Source of the DNA: G965233625 sp965233625
Lineage (GTDB): Bacteria; Planctomycetota; Planctomycetia; Pirellulales; Pirellulaceae
Assembly (NCBI GenBank): GCA_965233625.1
Contig: OZ247499.1
Span: 930,001-994,000 of the forward strand
Direction: 5' to 3'
Length of the DNA: 64,000 nt
Below the pieces are notes generated by a model. The model was not told the origin of the DNA and made no database searches. It saw nothing but the letters and a program-made list of their open reading frames with translations. This document shows positions 54,868-63,446 of the stretch, piece by piece. A program made the translations under genes and the position numbers. The stretch's first letter is position 1. Each line of letters starts with the position of its first letter.

Positions 54868-55434
54868 CTACTCTGGCGCCCGCTTCTGCAACTTGCGCTG
54901 GAGCGAACGGCGGTGGATTCCCAGCCTACGGGCCGCTTCAGATAAGTTACCGCCACAGTCTGCCAGCACCCGGTGAATGTGCTCCCACTCAGCCCGTGCC
55001 AGCGAAGGTGTTTCCACGGCGCCGGCCGCCGCGGCGGCTTTGGTCTGGTTGGCGCGGGCAAAGGCAGCCAGCACATCGTCGGCGTCAGCTGGTTTGGGGA
55101 GGAAGTTTACGGCGCCAAGTTTCAGTGCATCGACTGCTGTAGCAATGCTGCCGAACCCCGTCAGCACAAGCACGTCTGTCGATTCACTGTGCTTCTTGAT
55201 ATCGCGGAGCAGTTCCATGCCAGATTTGCCAGGCATGCGAAGATCGATGACCGCCTTATCAAAGGTGTAGTTCCTCACAAGTTGCATCGCCTCGTCGTAA
55301 TCCGCCGCAGCGTCTACGCGGTATCCACGATCACGCAATGCACGTGACAACCGTTCACGAAGAGGTGGATTGTCGTCTACAACCAGCATGGTGCCGGGCG
55401 GTGAACTAACCTGTTTATCAACTGTAGTTTCCAT
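54868..55434 (-). CDS. response regulator, RegA/PrrA/ActR type
   Basis: A 188-residue two-component regulator. The receiver domain has acidic pocket D20/D21, phospho-acceptor D64 (VIDLRMPG), T92 and K114 (LPKPAD). After an alanine-rich linker, residues ~150-186 are a Fis-type helix-turn-helix (VLADCGGNLSEAARRLGIHRRSLQRKL). That layout is the RegA/PrrA/ActR class, which in proteobacteria controls redox-responsive genes with the sensor RegB/PrrB. No histidine kinase is adjacent, so the partner is encoded elsewhere. Confidence 0.93.
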   Translation of the reverse strand: METTVDKQVSSPPGTMLVVDDNPPLRERLSRALRDRGYRVDAAADYDEAMQLVRNYTFDKAVIDLRMPGKSGMELLRDIKKHSESTDVLVLTGFGSIATAVDALKLGAVNFLPKPADADDVLAAFARANQTKAAAAAGAVETPSLARAEWEHIHRVLADCGGNLSEAARRLGIHRRSLQRKLQKRAPE

Positions 55435-55830
55435 AGCCTGGACTCCGCTTGTTTGCGAACTTTAGACGGCGTCTTACCCATTTCCTCCTATTCCATCATA
55501 GCCCCGCTCACCGGCCCAGATAAGTGGGCAAATTGTCACACACTATTGTAAGGCCATTATTCTCGAGTCTGAATTCGCATTTTAACAAGCCTGACACTTG
55601 CAAGATTTGCGCGTGTGAGCAATCCAAGTAGCCACGCGTAAGCCCGGTTCCCATAAAAGCGACCTTGCCGGATACTGCAGGGAGATGAACTCTGCGATCG
55701 ACCGACCCAGGTGCTGGATGCTGGCAGCTACTGAAAACCTTGCGATGTACTGTCCGCCTGGCGGCTCCAGGCTCGCTGAAATGCCGGCGCGAATGAATCC
55801 GGCGCAGCTGCCGGAAAAGGTCCGCCTCCG
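55435..55830. other. 396-base divergent intergenic region
   Basis: Lies between the response regulator and the DMT exporter. I see an A/T-rich stretch at 55525-55590, the best candidate for promoters, and an 8-base palindrome CTTGCAAG near 55598. A minus-strand open frame across 55582-56094 overlaps the exporter and looks spurious. Nothing else is identifiable. Confidence 0.4.
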
Positions 55831-56823
55831 ATGACCCCTGCCAACGACCTGGCGTCCGCCCCCAAAGTAACCGGCGCCATCTGCGGTGTGCTCTCGGCGG
55901 TTGGCTACACAGCGGCGAACGTCTGCTTGCGCTCGGTAACGGGTTGCGACCCGATCTGGGTGTCGACGATAAAAGCCGTACCGTCGGTTTTGCTGGTGGG
56001 GCCGTGGATCATCGTACTGCTGATGCAACGTGTGCGGCTGATATCCACCTGGCGGCTTTCCATCTGGCTTGTGCTGGCGGGGCTGTTCGGGCAATTGTGT
56101 GGCAACGTCTTCTTTCAGTTCTCGTTAGGCGTGATCGGTATCGCGATGGCCGTCCCGGTCACGCTTGGCGCCATGATTCTGTTCAGCGCGCTCTTTGGAT
56201 GGATGCTTCTGGGCGAAAGCGTATCGAACCGTGCGATGGTGGCTATCGCGTTGCTGTTGCTTGCCCTGGCGGTGCTTGCCGCAGGCGCGGGGGCTGCCTA
56301 CCAGTCAGTAACGGGTGGTGAACTCGATAATGCCAGCGCCGTTCTTATGTTGATTGCAGGCACGGTGGGCGCCGGCCTGGCAGGGCTGTCCTACGCGGTG
56401 CTTGGCGTCGCGATCCGCAGTTGCTTACGCGCCGGGGCGCCACTTTCTTCCACCTTGCTACTTGTCAGTGTGACGGGTCTCATCGCGTTGGCTGCGTGGA
56501 GCATGCAGCGGATTGGTGTAGGCGGCATGCTGGCGACGAACTATGTGGACATGGGCTTTATGTTGATGGCCGGTATCTGCAACGCGGGCGCCTTTCTGGC
56601 TTTGACCAAAGCGTTGCAGACTTCGCCCGTGTGGTTTGTGAATTCTATCAACGCGTCGCAGGCAACCATGGGACTATTATGCGGCGTGTTCATCTTTAAC
56701 GAAGCTGCTTCGGGGCCGTTACTCCTGGGTGTAGCACTGACGATAGGCGGCCTGATGCTGATGCGGAAGCGGAAGGCGCCGGCGGAGCAGAAACTGCTCG
56801 CAGACAAAGAAAGCGCTGGATAG
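55831..56823 (+). CDS. DMT superfamily transporter (EamA-like)
   Basis: 330 residues with about ten hydrophobic helices in two EamA-like halves. Typical stretches are VTGAICGVLSAVGYTAANVCLRS, GIAMAVPVTLGAMILFSALFGWMLLGESV in the first half and FVNSINASQATMGLLCGVFIFNEAASGPLLLGVALTIGGLMLM at the end. The family exports amino acids, nucleosides or other metabolites across the inner membrane; the substrate is unknown. AAAAGG precedes the ATG by about 11 bases. It ends 51 bases before the secreted MBL-fold gene. Confidence 0.9.
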   Translation: MTPANDLASAPKVTGAICGVLSAVGYTAANVCLRSVTGCDPIWVSTIKAVPSVLLVGPWIIVLLMQRVRLISTWRLSIWLVLAGLFGQLCGNVFFQFSLGVIGIAMAVPVTLGAMILFSALFGWMLLGESVSNRAMVAIALLLLALAVLAAGAGAAYQSVTGGELDNASAVLMLIAGTVGAGLAGLSYAVLGVAIRSCLRAGAPLSSTLLLVSVTGLIALAAWSMQRIGVGGMLATNYVDMGFMLMAGICNAGAFLALTKALQTSPVWFVNSINASQATMGLLCGVFIFNEAASGPLLLGVALTIGGLMLMRKRKAPAEQKLLADKESAG

Positions 56824-56874
56824 AATTGAGCCACGTTGTTTGCAATCTTCCCCGTCTAACCTTGTGGTCTCAAT

Positions 56875-57888
56875 ATGAAATATCTACTCGCTGCTTTCTT
56901 CATCACGGCGACTGCGTCGTCACTCTTTGCCGGAAAACAGGATGGCAAGCTGGACATCTACTGGATTGACGTCGAGGGCGGCGCCGCGACGCTGATTGTC
57001 ACACCTGACGGCGAGTCGGTGCTGATCGACACGGGTAACCCCGGCCGGCGCGATGCAGATCGCATTGTGCAGGTGGCTGGCCGCGAGGCGAAACTGCGGA
57101 AGATTGACCACCTGATTATCACGCACTATCACCGCGACCACTACGGCGGCGCCGCCACGCTGGCCACGCTGATGCCCATCGGCGTCGTATACGACAACGG
57201 AAAATTCGACGGCATGCCGGATAACCCAGGCGCCGCTTATTTCAACTTTAAATGCGACAAACGTGTGGTGGCCATGCCCGGCGAAAAGCTGCCGCTGAAG
57301 TCAGACGAAGTGAACATCACATTTATCGCTGCCCGCAAGACGTTCGTTGATGATGAAGATGCTACGGACAACGCCAGCCAGTGTTCCGTCGCCAAGCCTA
57401 AAGACCGTGATGGCAGCGACAATGCGAACAGTGTTGGAATTATCCTTCGCAGCGGCAAGTTTGATTTCTTTGACGCTGGCGACCTGACCTGGAACCAGGA
57501 AGCAAAGCTTGTCTGCCCCAAGAATCAGGTTGGCGAAGTTGACGTCTATCAGGTAACGCACCACGGACTCGACAGCAGCAACAACCCGGTCCTGATCCAG
57601 TCTCTCAAGCCACGCGTAACGGTGATGAACAACGGCGTGACGAAAGGCTGCAAGCCCGCTGTTTTCGCCGCATTGCAAGCGACCAGTAGCATTCAAGCCA
57701 TGTATCAGGTGCACAAGAATATGCGGCCCGACGGCAACATGCACAACACGATTGACGAACATATTGCCAATCGTGGCAAAGCGGATTGCGATGGCAACTA
57801 CATCAAGCTGTCAGTGTCCAAAGACAAGAGCAACTACACCGTGAGCATCCCGGCGAATAACCACGCGAAGACCTACGAGACGAAGTAA
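56875..57888 (+). CDS. secreted metallo-beta-lactamase-fold protein (ComEC-C-terminal-like)
   Basis: 337 residues. Signal peptide ~1-19 (MKYLLAAFFITATASSLFA). The opening IYWIDVEGGAATLIVTPDGESVLIDTG is the beta-lactamase-fold start seen in ComEC/Rec2-type hydrolase domains. Metal ligands: HYHRDH (H84, H86, D88, H89), DAGDLTW and VTHHGLDSSNNP. In this group the soluble hydrolases may act as phosphodiesterases or nucleases, but no substrate has been shown for secreted planctomycete members. Convergent with rho, 13 bases apart. Confidence 0.88.
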   Translation: MKYLLAAFFITATASSLFAGKQDGKLDIYWIDVEGGAATLIVTPDGESVLIDTGNPGRRDADRIVQVAGREAKLRKIDHLIITHYHRDHYGGAATLATLMPIGVVYDNGKFDGMPDNPGAAYFNFKCDKRVVAMPGEKLPLKSDEVNITFIAARKTFVDDEDATDNASQCSVAKPKDRDGSDNANSVGIILRSGKFDFFDAGDLTWNQEAKLVCPKNQVGEVDVYQVTHHGLDSSNNPVLIQSLKPRVTVMNNGVTKGCKPAVFAALQATSSIQAMYQVHKNMRPDGNMHNTIDEHIANRGKADCDGNYIKLSVSKDKSNYTVSIPANNHAKTYETK

Positions 57889-57901
57889 CTCGCCGACGCG
57901 G

Positions 57902-59431
57902 CTAGTTCATGTTCATGCTCATCAGGAACTCGGCGTTGCTTTTGGTTTTGCTCAGCCGGGTGGTCAACAGATCCATCGCATCGGGACCGTTCATATCGTG
58001 AAGAACACGGCGCATCACGCAGATGCGTTTGTATTCTTCTTCATCGATCAGGATTTCTTCACGGCGGGTTCCGCTGCGGTTGATGTCGATCGCCGGCCAA
58101 ACGCGGCGGTCGACCAGTTTGCGGTCGAGCACAATCTCTAGGTTGCCGGTGCCTTTGAATTCTTCAAAGATCACATCGTCCATTTTGCTGCCAGTGTCAA
58201 TCAGCGCCGTTGCGATGATCGTCAGCGAACCGCCTTCTTCCACCTTCCGCGCTGATCCGAAGAAGCTCTTGGGCCGTTGCAACGCGTTGGCGTCGAGACC
58301 GCCTGAGAGCACTTTGCCCGATTGCGGACACTCGCTGTTCCAGGCCCGCGCGAGTCGCGTAATGGAGTCGAGGAAGATCACCACGTCCACACCGCACTCG
58401 ACCATGCGTTTGGCTTTTTCGATCACCATCTGCGAAACCTGCACGTGTCGCGATGCCGGTTCGTCGAACGTGGAGCTGACCACTTCGCAGTTGGCGCCCC
58501 GCACCTGTCGCTCCATGTCTGTTACTTCTTCCGGACGCTCATCGATCAACAGCATGATGACGTAAGCGTCGGGGAAGTTGTTGAGGACGGCCGAGGCCAT
58601 CTTCTGCATCAGAATGGTTTTTCCGGCACGCGGCGGGCTGACAATCAGGCCACGTTGCCCGAAGCCGATGGGCGTGACCATATCAACAACGCGGGTCGAA
58701 AGATCGTCGGGCGACCACTCCATGACGATCCGCTGATTCGGATGCAGCGGCGTAAGATCATCAAACTGCACGCGCCGCGACATCAGGTTCGGGTCCTGAT
58801 AGTTGATGGCTTCCACACGCAGCAAAGCGAAGTAACGCTCGTTTTCTTTGGGCGGCCGGATCTGTCCGGAAACGGTGGAGCCGGTGCGCAGGCCAAAACG
58901 GCGGATCTGGCTGGGTGACACATAAATGTCATCCGGGCAGGATAGGTAGTGGTACTCCGGGCTGCGGAGAAAGCCGAAGCCATCGGGCAGGATTTCCAGC
59001 GTGCCTTCGCCGTACATCAGCCCGTTCATCTTCACGCGTTCTTTGAGGATGTTGAAGATCAACTCCTGCCGCCGCATGCCCGCAACATCTTCCAGGTCGC
59101 CTAGTCTGGCTTCTTCGATGAGTTCATTCATCGACATTTTTTGTAGTTCCGCGATGTGGACTTCGCCTGTATCTGAATCCGCCTCAGGCGTGGCGTCAGC
59201 GTCGCTGCCTTTCTGCTTGCGGCGGCGGTCGTTTTCGACGGCCAGTTCTTCCGCCAGGGAAAGCGGTTCGTCGGCGTCTTCAAGCTGCCGGGCCAGCTTT
59301 TCAGCATCGACGGCTCCATTGCTGCGGCTGTCGCCAGAGCGACTGCCACGCGCTGCCTGCCGGTTGGCTAATGGGGCCGGCTTGCGTGTTTTGGGACGAT
59401 CTTCGCGGGATTGATTGGATTCTTTTGACAT
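57902..59431 (-). CDS. rho: transcription termination factor Rho
   Basis: A 509-residue hexameric RNA helicase. Rho N-terminal region HIAELQKMSMNELIEEAR starts near 92; the RNA-binding cold-shock-like domain has EILPDGFGFLRSP. The ATPase core has Walker A PPRAGKT (K271), DERPEEVTDM, the Walker B/Q-loop area FLDSITRLARAWN and a secondary-site loop around GSLTIIATALIDTGSKMDDVIFEEFKGTGN. Compared with E. coli Rho (419 residues) there is an extra ~90-residue charged N-terminal extension. The gene is minus strand, 113 bases after coaE. Confidence 0.98.
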   Translation of the reverse strand: MSKESNQSREDRPKTRKPAPLANRQAARGSRSGDSRSNGAVDAEKLARQLEDADEPLSLAEELAVENDRRRKQKGSDADATPEADSDTGEVHIAELQKMSMNELIEEARLGDLEDVAGMRRQELIFNILKERVKMNGLMYGEGTLEILPDGFGFLRSPEYHYLSCPDDIYVSPSQIRRFGLRTGSTVSGQIRPPKENERYFALLRVEAINYQDPNLMSRRVQFDDLTPLHPNQRIVMEWSPDDLSTRVVDMVTPIGFGQRGLIVSPPRAGKTILMQKMASAVLNNFPDAYVIMLLIDERPEEVTDMERQVRGANCEVVSSTFDEPASRHVQVSQMVIEKAKRMVECGVDVVIFLDSITRLARAWNSECPQSGKVLSGGLDANALQRPKSFFGSARKVEEGGSLTIIATALIDTGSKMDDVIFEEFKGTGNLEIVLDRKLVDRRVWPAIDINRSGTRREEILIDEEEYKRICVMRRVLHDMNGPDAMDLLTTRLSKTKSNAEFLMSMNMN

Positions 59432-59544
59432 GTTCCTGTAGTCTCCGGATGGAGCGTGCGCTGAATAACGCGTATTGGCGGGAAGCCAGTGGGAAGCGGG
59501 AGGAGTGTGAATATTGGGATGGGGATCTGCTGGCTGGGCGCCAG

Positions 59545-60168
59545 TTACGAACGAGTAACTATTGAAGGATCTACGCGGGCGCCTGTGATTGTTTTCCAGA
59601 TGGTTTCGACCTGCTGCCGTGTGTGGTCAGGTGTGCTTGAGTTATCAATGACAAAACCGGCTTGTTGGCGTTTCCAGTCCAGCGGTTCCTGGGCGGCTTC
59701 CCGCGCGGCAAACTGCTCTGCGGTCCAGCCCCGCTGCAACGCACGCCGCAATCGGTCGGCGTGAGGCGCCTCAATAAAGACGATTTCGTTGCATAGCTGG
59801 TTCCAGCCCGCTTTGAACATCACGGGAGCATCGAGCACAAGCACGTCACCTTCGCAGTGATCCATCTGCTGTTGAAGCAACTGGCCAATCCGGGGATGCG
59901 TCAGTTGTTCGAGAAAGGACAATTCCTCTCTTGCTGATGCGTTCTGCGCGAAAACGATGCTGGCAACTTCGGCGCGGTTGATCTCGCCGGAAGGGTCAAA
60001 TACCTGATCTCCCCAGCGCTCGCGGACGGCGGATTTTACATCCGGGTCCAGCAGCACCTGATGGCCAGCCTTATCAGCGTCCAGGCACCGGGCGCCTAAC
60101 GCTTGAAACTGCCCGGATATCATGCTCTTACCACTGGCTATGCCGCCAGCGAGGCCGATAACAACCAT
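59545..60168 (-). CDS. coaE: dephospho-CoA kinase
   Basis: A 207-residue P-loop kinase that makes the last step of coenzyme A synthesis, phosphorylating the ribose 3'-hydroxyl of dephospho-CoA. The P-loop GIASGKS is at 9-15, then CLDADKAGHQVL (substrate-binding DAD) and the lid region RGWTAEQFAAREAAQEP. The usual D-x-P-L-L-F-E motif reads DAPVMFKAGW, a Glu-to-Lys change at the last position. It lies between polA and rho on the same strand. Confidence 0.95.
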   Translation of the reverse strand: MVVIGLAGGIASGKSMISGQFQALGARCLDADKAGHQVLLDPDVKSAVRERWGDQVFDPSGEINRAEVASIVFAQNASAREELSFLEQLTHPRIGQLLQQQMDHCEGDVLVLDAPVMFKAGWNQLCNEIVFIEAPHADRLRRALQRGWTAEQFAAREAAQEPLDWKRQQAGFVIDNSSTPDHTRQQVETIWKTITGARVDPSIVTRS

Positions 60169-60523
60169 GCTAGAACCATGGGGCGAACGAAAAAGGTAAA
60201 ACAGGCTGCCAGGTCACTTGGCAACACGCTGTATAAAGTGTTGGCGGAATGCCATTTGGGGTGGGTTGGGGTGTTGAAAAGAGGAAGCTTGCTGATGGCA
60301 CGATGCAGCACAGCCTCAGACACTCCCCACATCTGGCCTCGGGCCGTTTGCGGCGACTATCTGCGCTCCCTTTCTATCTTTGACTGTAAACCAGCCCGCA
60401 CGTTAATACAAGCCGCCGTTACATTCGGGGGCTCCGTCGCGGTGAATGGCTACCCGCCTAATGCCATGATCTGTCAGGGAGGGTTCGACGAAAAACGGCT
60501 TGTGCCGGGCGCCAGCTGGAGCA
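60169..60523. other. 355-base gap between polA and coaE
   Basis: A plus-strand open frame (60103-60702) crosses it but overlaps both flanking genes antisense and lacks family resemblance. It has a weak 6-bp inverted repeat CAACAC/GTGTTG (60222-60243). It presumably holds the polA terminator and the coaE promoter; nothing else is recognised. Confidence 0.4.
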
Positions 60524-63436
60524 TTATCGCGGAACAGGCTCGCAGGAAGCCCAGTCGGGGCCTGCCTTTACGTCGACCACCAGCGGCACGCGCAGGCCAT
60601 CTTGCGTGTAAGATTCACCCGCGCCGTATTGCTGTAAGGTTGAGGCGGAAACGATCTGCTGGGCGCCGGTCATTTCTTCTTCGACTATTTCGCGCAAGCT
60701 AGACAGTTCCGCGGGCGGCGTCTCGAAGACTAGTTCATCGTGAATTTGCAGCAGCATTTTCGCCGTGAAGGCGTCAGCCGGCAGACGCTGATGCAGCGTA
60801 ATCATAGCCTGTTTAATAAGATCGGCCGCCGACCCCTGAATCACGGTGTTCACGGCGATTCTCTCGGGCGTGTTACGGTTACGCGGGTTCGCCCGGTTCC
60901 GCGAACGGACCCCTTGAATGGTGCGGCGCCGGCCGAGAATCGTGGTCACGTATCCCTTACTGCGTGCTTCGGCTAGCACTTTGTCGATAAACTCTTCAAC
61001 GCCGGGGTAGCGGCTGAAGTAGGTGTCAATAAAGGTCGCTGCCTCGTCCTTCTCAATATCCAGCGAAGCCGCCAGCCCGTAGGAACTTTGACCATAAATG
61101 ATGCCAAAGTTGATCGCCTTGGCCCGCCGCCGCTGATCCGGGGTGACATCTTCCAGCGGCGTTGCGTAAACCTCGCTGGCGACCATGGCATGAATATCAT
61201 GCCCCTTCTGGAAGGCTTCGATCAGCGTTGCATCGCCGCAGAAGTGCGCGAGGATGCGAAGTTCGATCTGCGAATAGTCCGCCGCCAGCAGGGTCCAGCC
61301 TTCTTCGCCGGGAATGAACGCCGAACGGATTTCGCGTCCCTCGGCTGTCCGCACGGGAATGTTCTGCAGGTTCGGCTCGGTGCTGCTTAGCCGCCCGGTG
61401 GCAGCGACGGTCTGTGTAAACGAAGTGTGCACGCGGCCCGTTTCAGGGTGCACCAGCTCTGGCAGAGCGTCGATGTAGGTGCTCTTGAGCTTCATATTCT
61501 GCCGGTAGTCCAGCACCTTGGCAGGCATCTCATGTTCGCGTGCCAGCACGGTAAGAACATCGACCGCGGTACTGGGGCCGCTGGAAGCTTTTTTAACAAC
61601 GGGCAAGCCAAGATCTTCAAACAGCACATTGCCAAGTTGCTTGGGCGAGTTGATGTTAAACTTCCGGCCGGCTAGCTCATAGATTTCTTTTTCCGCCGCT
61701 TCAATCTGCTTGCCGTGTTTGATGCTCAGTTCCTTGAGACGCTCGATGTCCACCTTGATGCCGGTGAATTCCATCTGCGCCAGCACCCGGACCAGTGGCG
61801 CCTCCAGAGTGCTGTAAAGCTGTGTGAGTTCGGCATCGGCCAGGTGCTGCTTCAGCGTGGCGGTCATGCGGAAGGGCACATCGGCGTCTTCCGCCGCGTA
61901 AGGCGTCACCAGCTCGACCGGAATCTGATTCATCTGCTTCTGCTTCTTACCGGCGCCGATCAATTCTTTGATCTTGATCGTGCGATGATTCAGATACCGC
62001 GCCGCCAGATCGTCGAGGCTATGATTGCGTTCACCGGGATCAAGCAGGTAGTCCGCCAGCATTGTGTCAAACAACGCTCCGCGAAGTTCAACGCCGGCGC
62101 CTTTGAGAACGACCAGTTCGTATTTCAGATTCTGCCCGGCTTTTTCAATCGCCTCATTTTCCAGAACGGGCCGCAGCGCTTCGAGCGCTTGTTGCGGGTC
62201 TATCTGTGGATCGCCGGCCGGGGCCTGGACGGGCACGTAATAAGCCTCGCCGTATTTCCAGCTGAACGAATATCCAACGATTTCTGCAAACCGCGGATTG
62301 GTGGACGTGGTTTCTGTGTCGAGCACGATCAGATTCTGCTGCTGCATTTCAGCAACTAGCTTTTCTAGTTCTTCCAGCGATTTGACCGTTGTATATTTGG
62401 CCTTCCAGCTCTTGGATTCCGCCGTTGTGGAACTCACGCTTGTAGAGCCGGTTTTCACGGCCAGGCTTTTGATGCGGTCACCTAGCCGGCGGAAGCCGAA
62501 CTCTTTGCACATCTGGAAGACCTGTTCGCTGGCAACGATGCCCGTTATGCCATCGCGCCAGTTGATCTCGATGGGCGTGTGACGATCCAGCGTCACCAGG
62601 CGGCGGCTAAGCTCAGCTGCTTCGCGACCGTTCATCAGGTTTTCGCGTCGCTTCTTACCTGAAAGCTCGCTGGCGTTGTCGAGTACCGCGTCCAGGGTTT
62701 CGTATTTCTCCAGCAGTTCGCGGGCGATTTTCGGTCCGATCAGCGCGATGCCCGGCACGTTATCCACCGAGTCGCCCACCAGCGACTGAAAGCTGACAAC
62801 CTGATCGGGACGGATGCCCCAGTCTTTCATCAGGTCGGCTTCGTCATACGTGCGGTTCTTCCGCAGATTGTAGATTTTGACGCGGTCCGTAATCAGCTGC
62901 CGGCAGTCTTTATCGCTTGAAACAATGAACCCGCGGCCTTCATCTTCATCAATCCGGCGGGCGAAGGTGGCGATGATGTCGTCCGCTTCGTAGTTTTCCA
63001 GATCGATAACGGGCACCTGCATGGCGGTCATCATCCGGCGGATCGACTCGACCTGTGGACGCAGGTCGTCGGGCATTTCTTCCCGCGTGCCTTTGTACTC
63101 TGGATAGAAGTCGTGGCGGAATGTCTGGCTGGAATAGTCAAACGCACAGAACAGAAAGTCCGGCTTGCGGTTCTCGATCAGATCCAGAATGTCGCGCACA
63201 AACCCGTGCACAGCGCCGCATGGCTGACCGCTGGGGCTGGTCATGGGCGGCATGGCGTGAAACACCTGATAGATCAATGCATGCGCATCGACGACATAAA
63301 CCGTACGGTTCTTGATCGAAACCGGGCCGTCGTCTTCCACCGGCAGCGGTGCGCCAGTTGCCGGTTCATGGGCCGTTTCAGCGGCGGCGTCGTCTGCGTC
63401 ATCAAAACCGAAAAGCCGCTGCTGTGTATCTGCCAT
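60524..63436 (-). CDS. polA: DNA polymerase I
   Basis: A 970-residue three-domain polymerase for Okazaki-fragment processing and repair. The ~45-residue acidic N-terminal extension precedes the 5'-nuclease domain (YVVDAHALIYQVFHAM, FDYSSQTFRHDFYPEYKGTREEMP, NYEADDIIAT, SSDKDCRQLI, GDSVDNVPG). The 3'-5' exonuclease region has Exo I DTE (LIVLDTETTS) and Exo III YAAEDAD. Exo II reads GQNLKYE where E. coli has GQNLKYD, a Glu at the metal-ligand position. The polymerase motifs are intact: DYSQIELRILAHF (A), RRAKAINFGIIYG (B) and QIHDELV (C). It begins 10 bases after the stop of the upstream DUF1552 gene. Confidence 0.98.
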   Translation of the reverse strand: MADTQQRLFGFDDADDAAAETAHEPATGAPLPVEDDGPVSIKNRTVYVVDAHALIYQVFHAMPPMTSPSGQPCGAVHGFVRDILDLIENRKPDFLFCAFDYSSQTFRHDFYPEYKGTREEMPDDLRPQVESIRRMMTAMQVPVIDLENYEADDIIATFARRIDEDEGRGFIVSSDKDCRQLITDRVKIYNLRKNRTYDEADLMKDWGIRPDQVVSFQSLVGDSVDNVPGIALIGPKIARELLEKYETLDAVLDNASELSGKKRRENLMNGREAAELSRRLVTLDRHTPIEINWRDGITGIVASEQVFQMCKEFGFRRLGDRIKSLAVKTGSTSVSSTTAESKSWKAKYTTVKSLEELEKLVAEMQQQNLIVLDTETTSTNPRFAEIVGYSFSWKYGEAYYVPVQAPAGDPQIDPQQALEALRPVLENEAIEKAGQNLKYELVVLKGAGVELRGALFDTMLADYLLDPGERNHSLDDLAARYLNHRTIKIKELIGAGKKQKQMNQIPVELVTPYAAEDADVPFRMTATLKQHLADAELTQLYSTLEAPLVRVLAQMEFTGIKVDIERLKELSIKHGKQIEAAEKEIYELAGRKFNINSPKQLGNVLFEDLGLPVVKKASSGPSTAVDVLTVLAREHEMPAKVLDYRQNMKLKSTYIDALPELVHPETGRVHTSFTQTVAATGRLSSTEPNLQNIPVRTAEGREIRSAFIPGEEGWTLLAADYSQIELRILAHFCGDATLIEAFQKGHDIHAMVASEVYATPLEDVTPDQRRRAKAINFGIIYGQSSYGLAASLDIEKDEAATFIDTYFSRYPGVEEFIDKVLAEARSKGYVTTILGRRRTIQGVRSRNRANPRNRNTPERIAVNTVIQGSAADLIKQAMITLHQRLPADAFTAKMLLQIHDELVFETPPAELSSLREIVEEEMTGAQQIVSASTLQQYGAGESYTQDGLRVPLVVDVKAGPDWASCEPVPR

Positions 63437-63446
63437 CGTGTTCCTT

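Noticed and set aside
55582..56094. 170-codon minus-strand open frame in front of and overlapping the DMT transporter
   Set aside because: Low-complexity Arg/Gln/Pro-rich product antisense to a clear membrane protein; no ribosome site.
60103..60702. 199-codon plus-strand open frame filling the polA-coaE gap
   Set aside because: Overlaps the start of coaE and the end of polA antisense, with no recognisable domain; composition resembles random translation.
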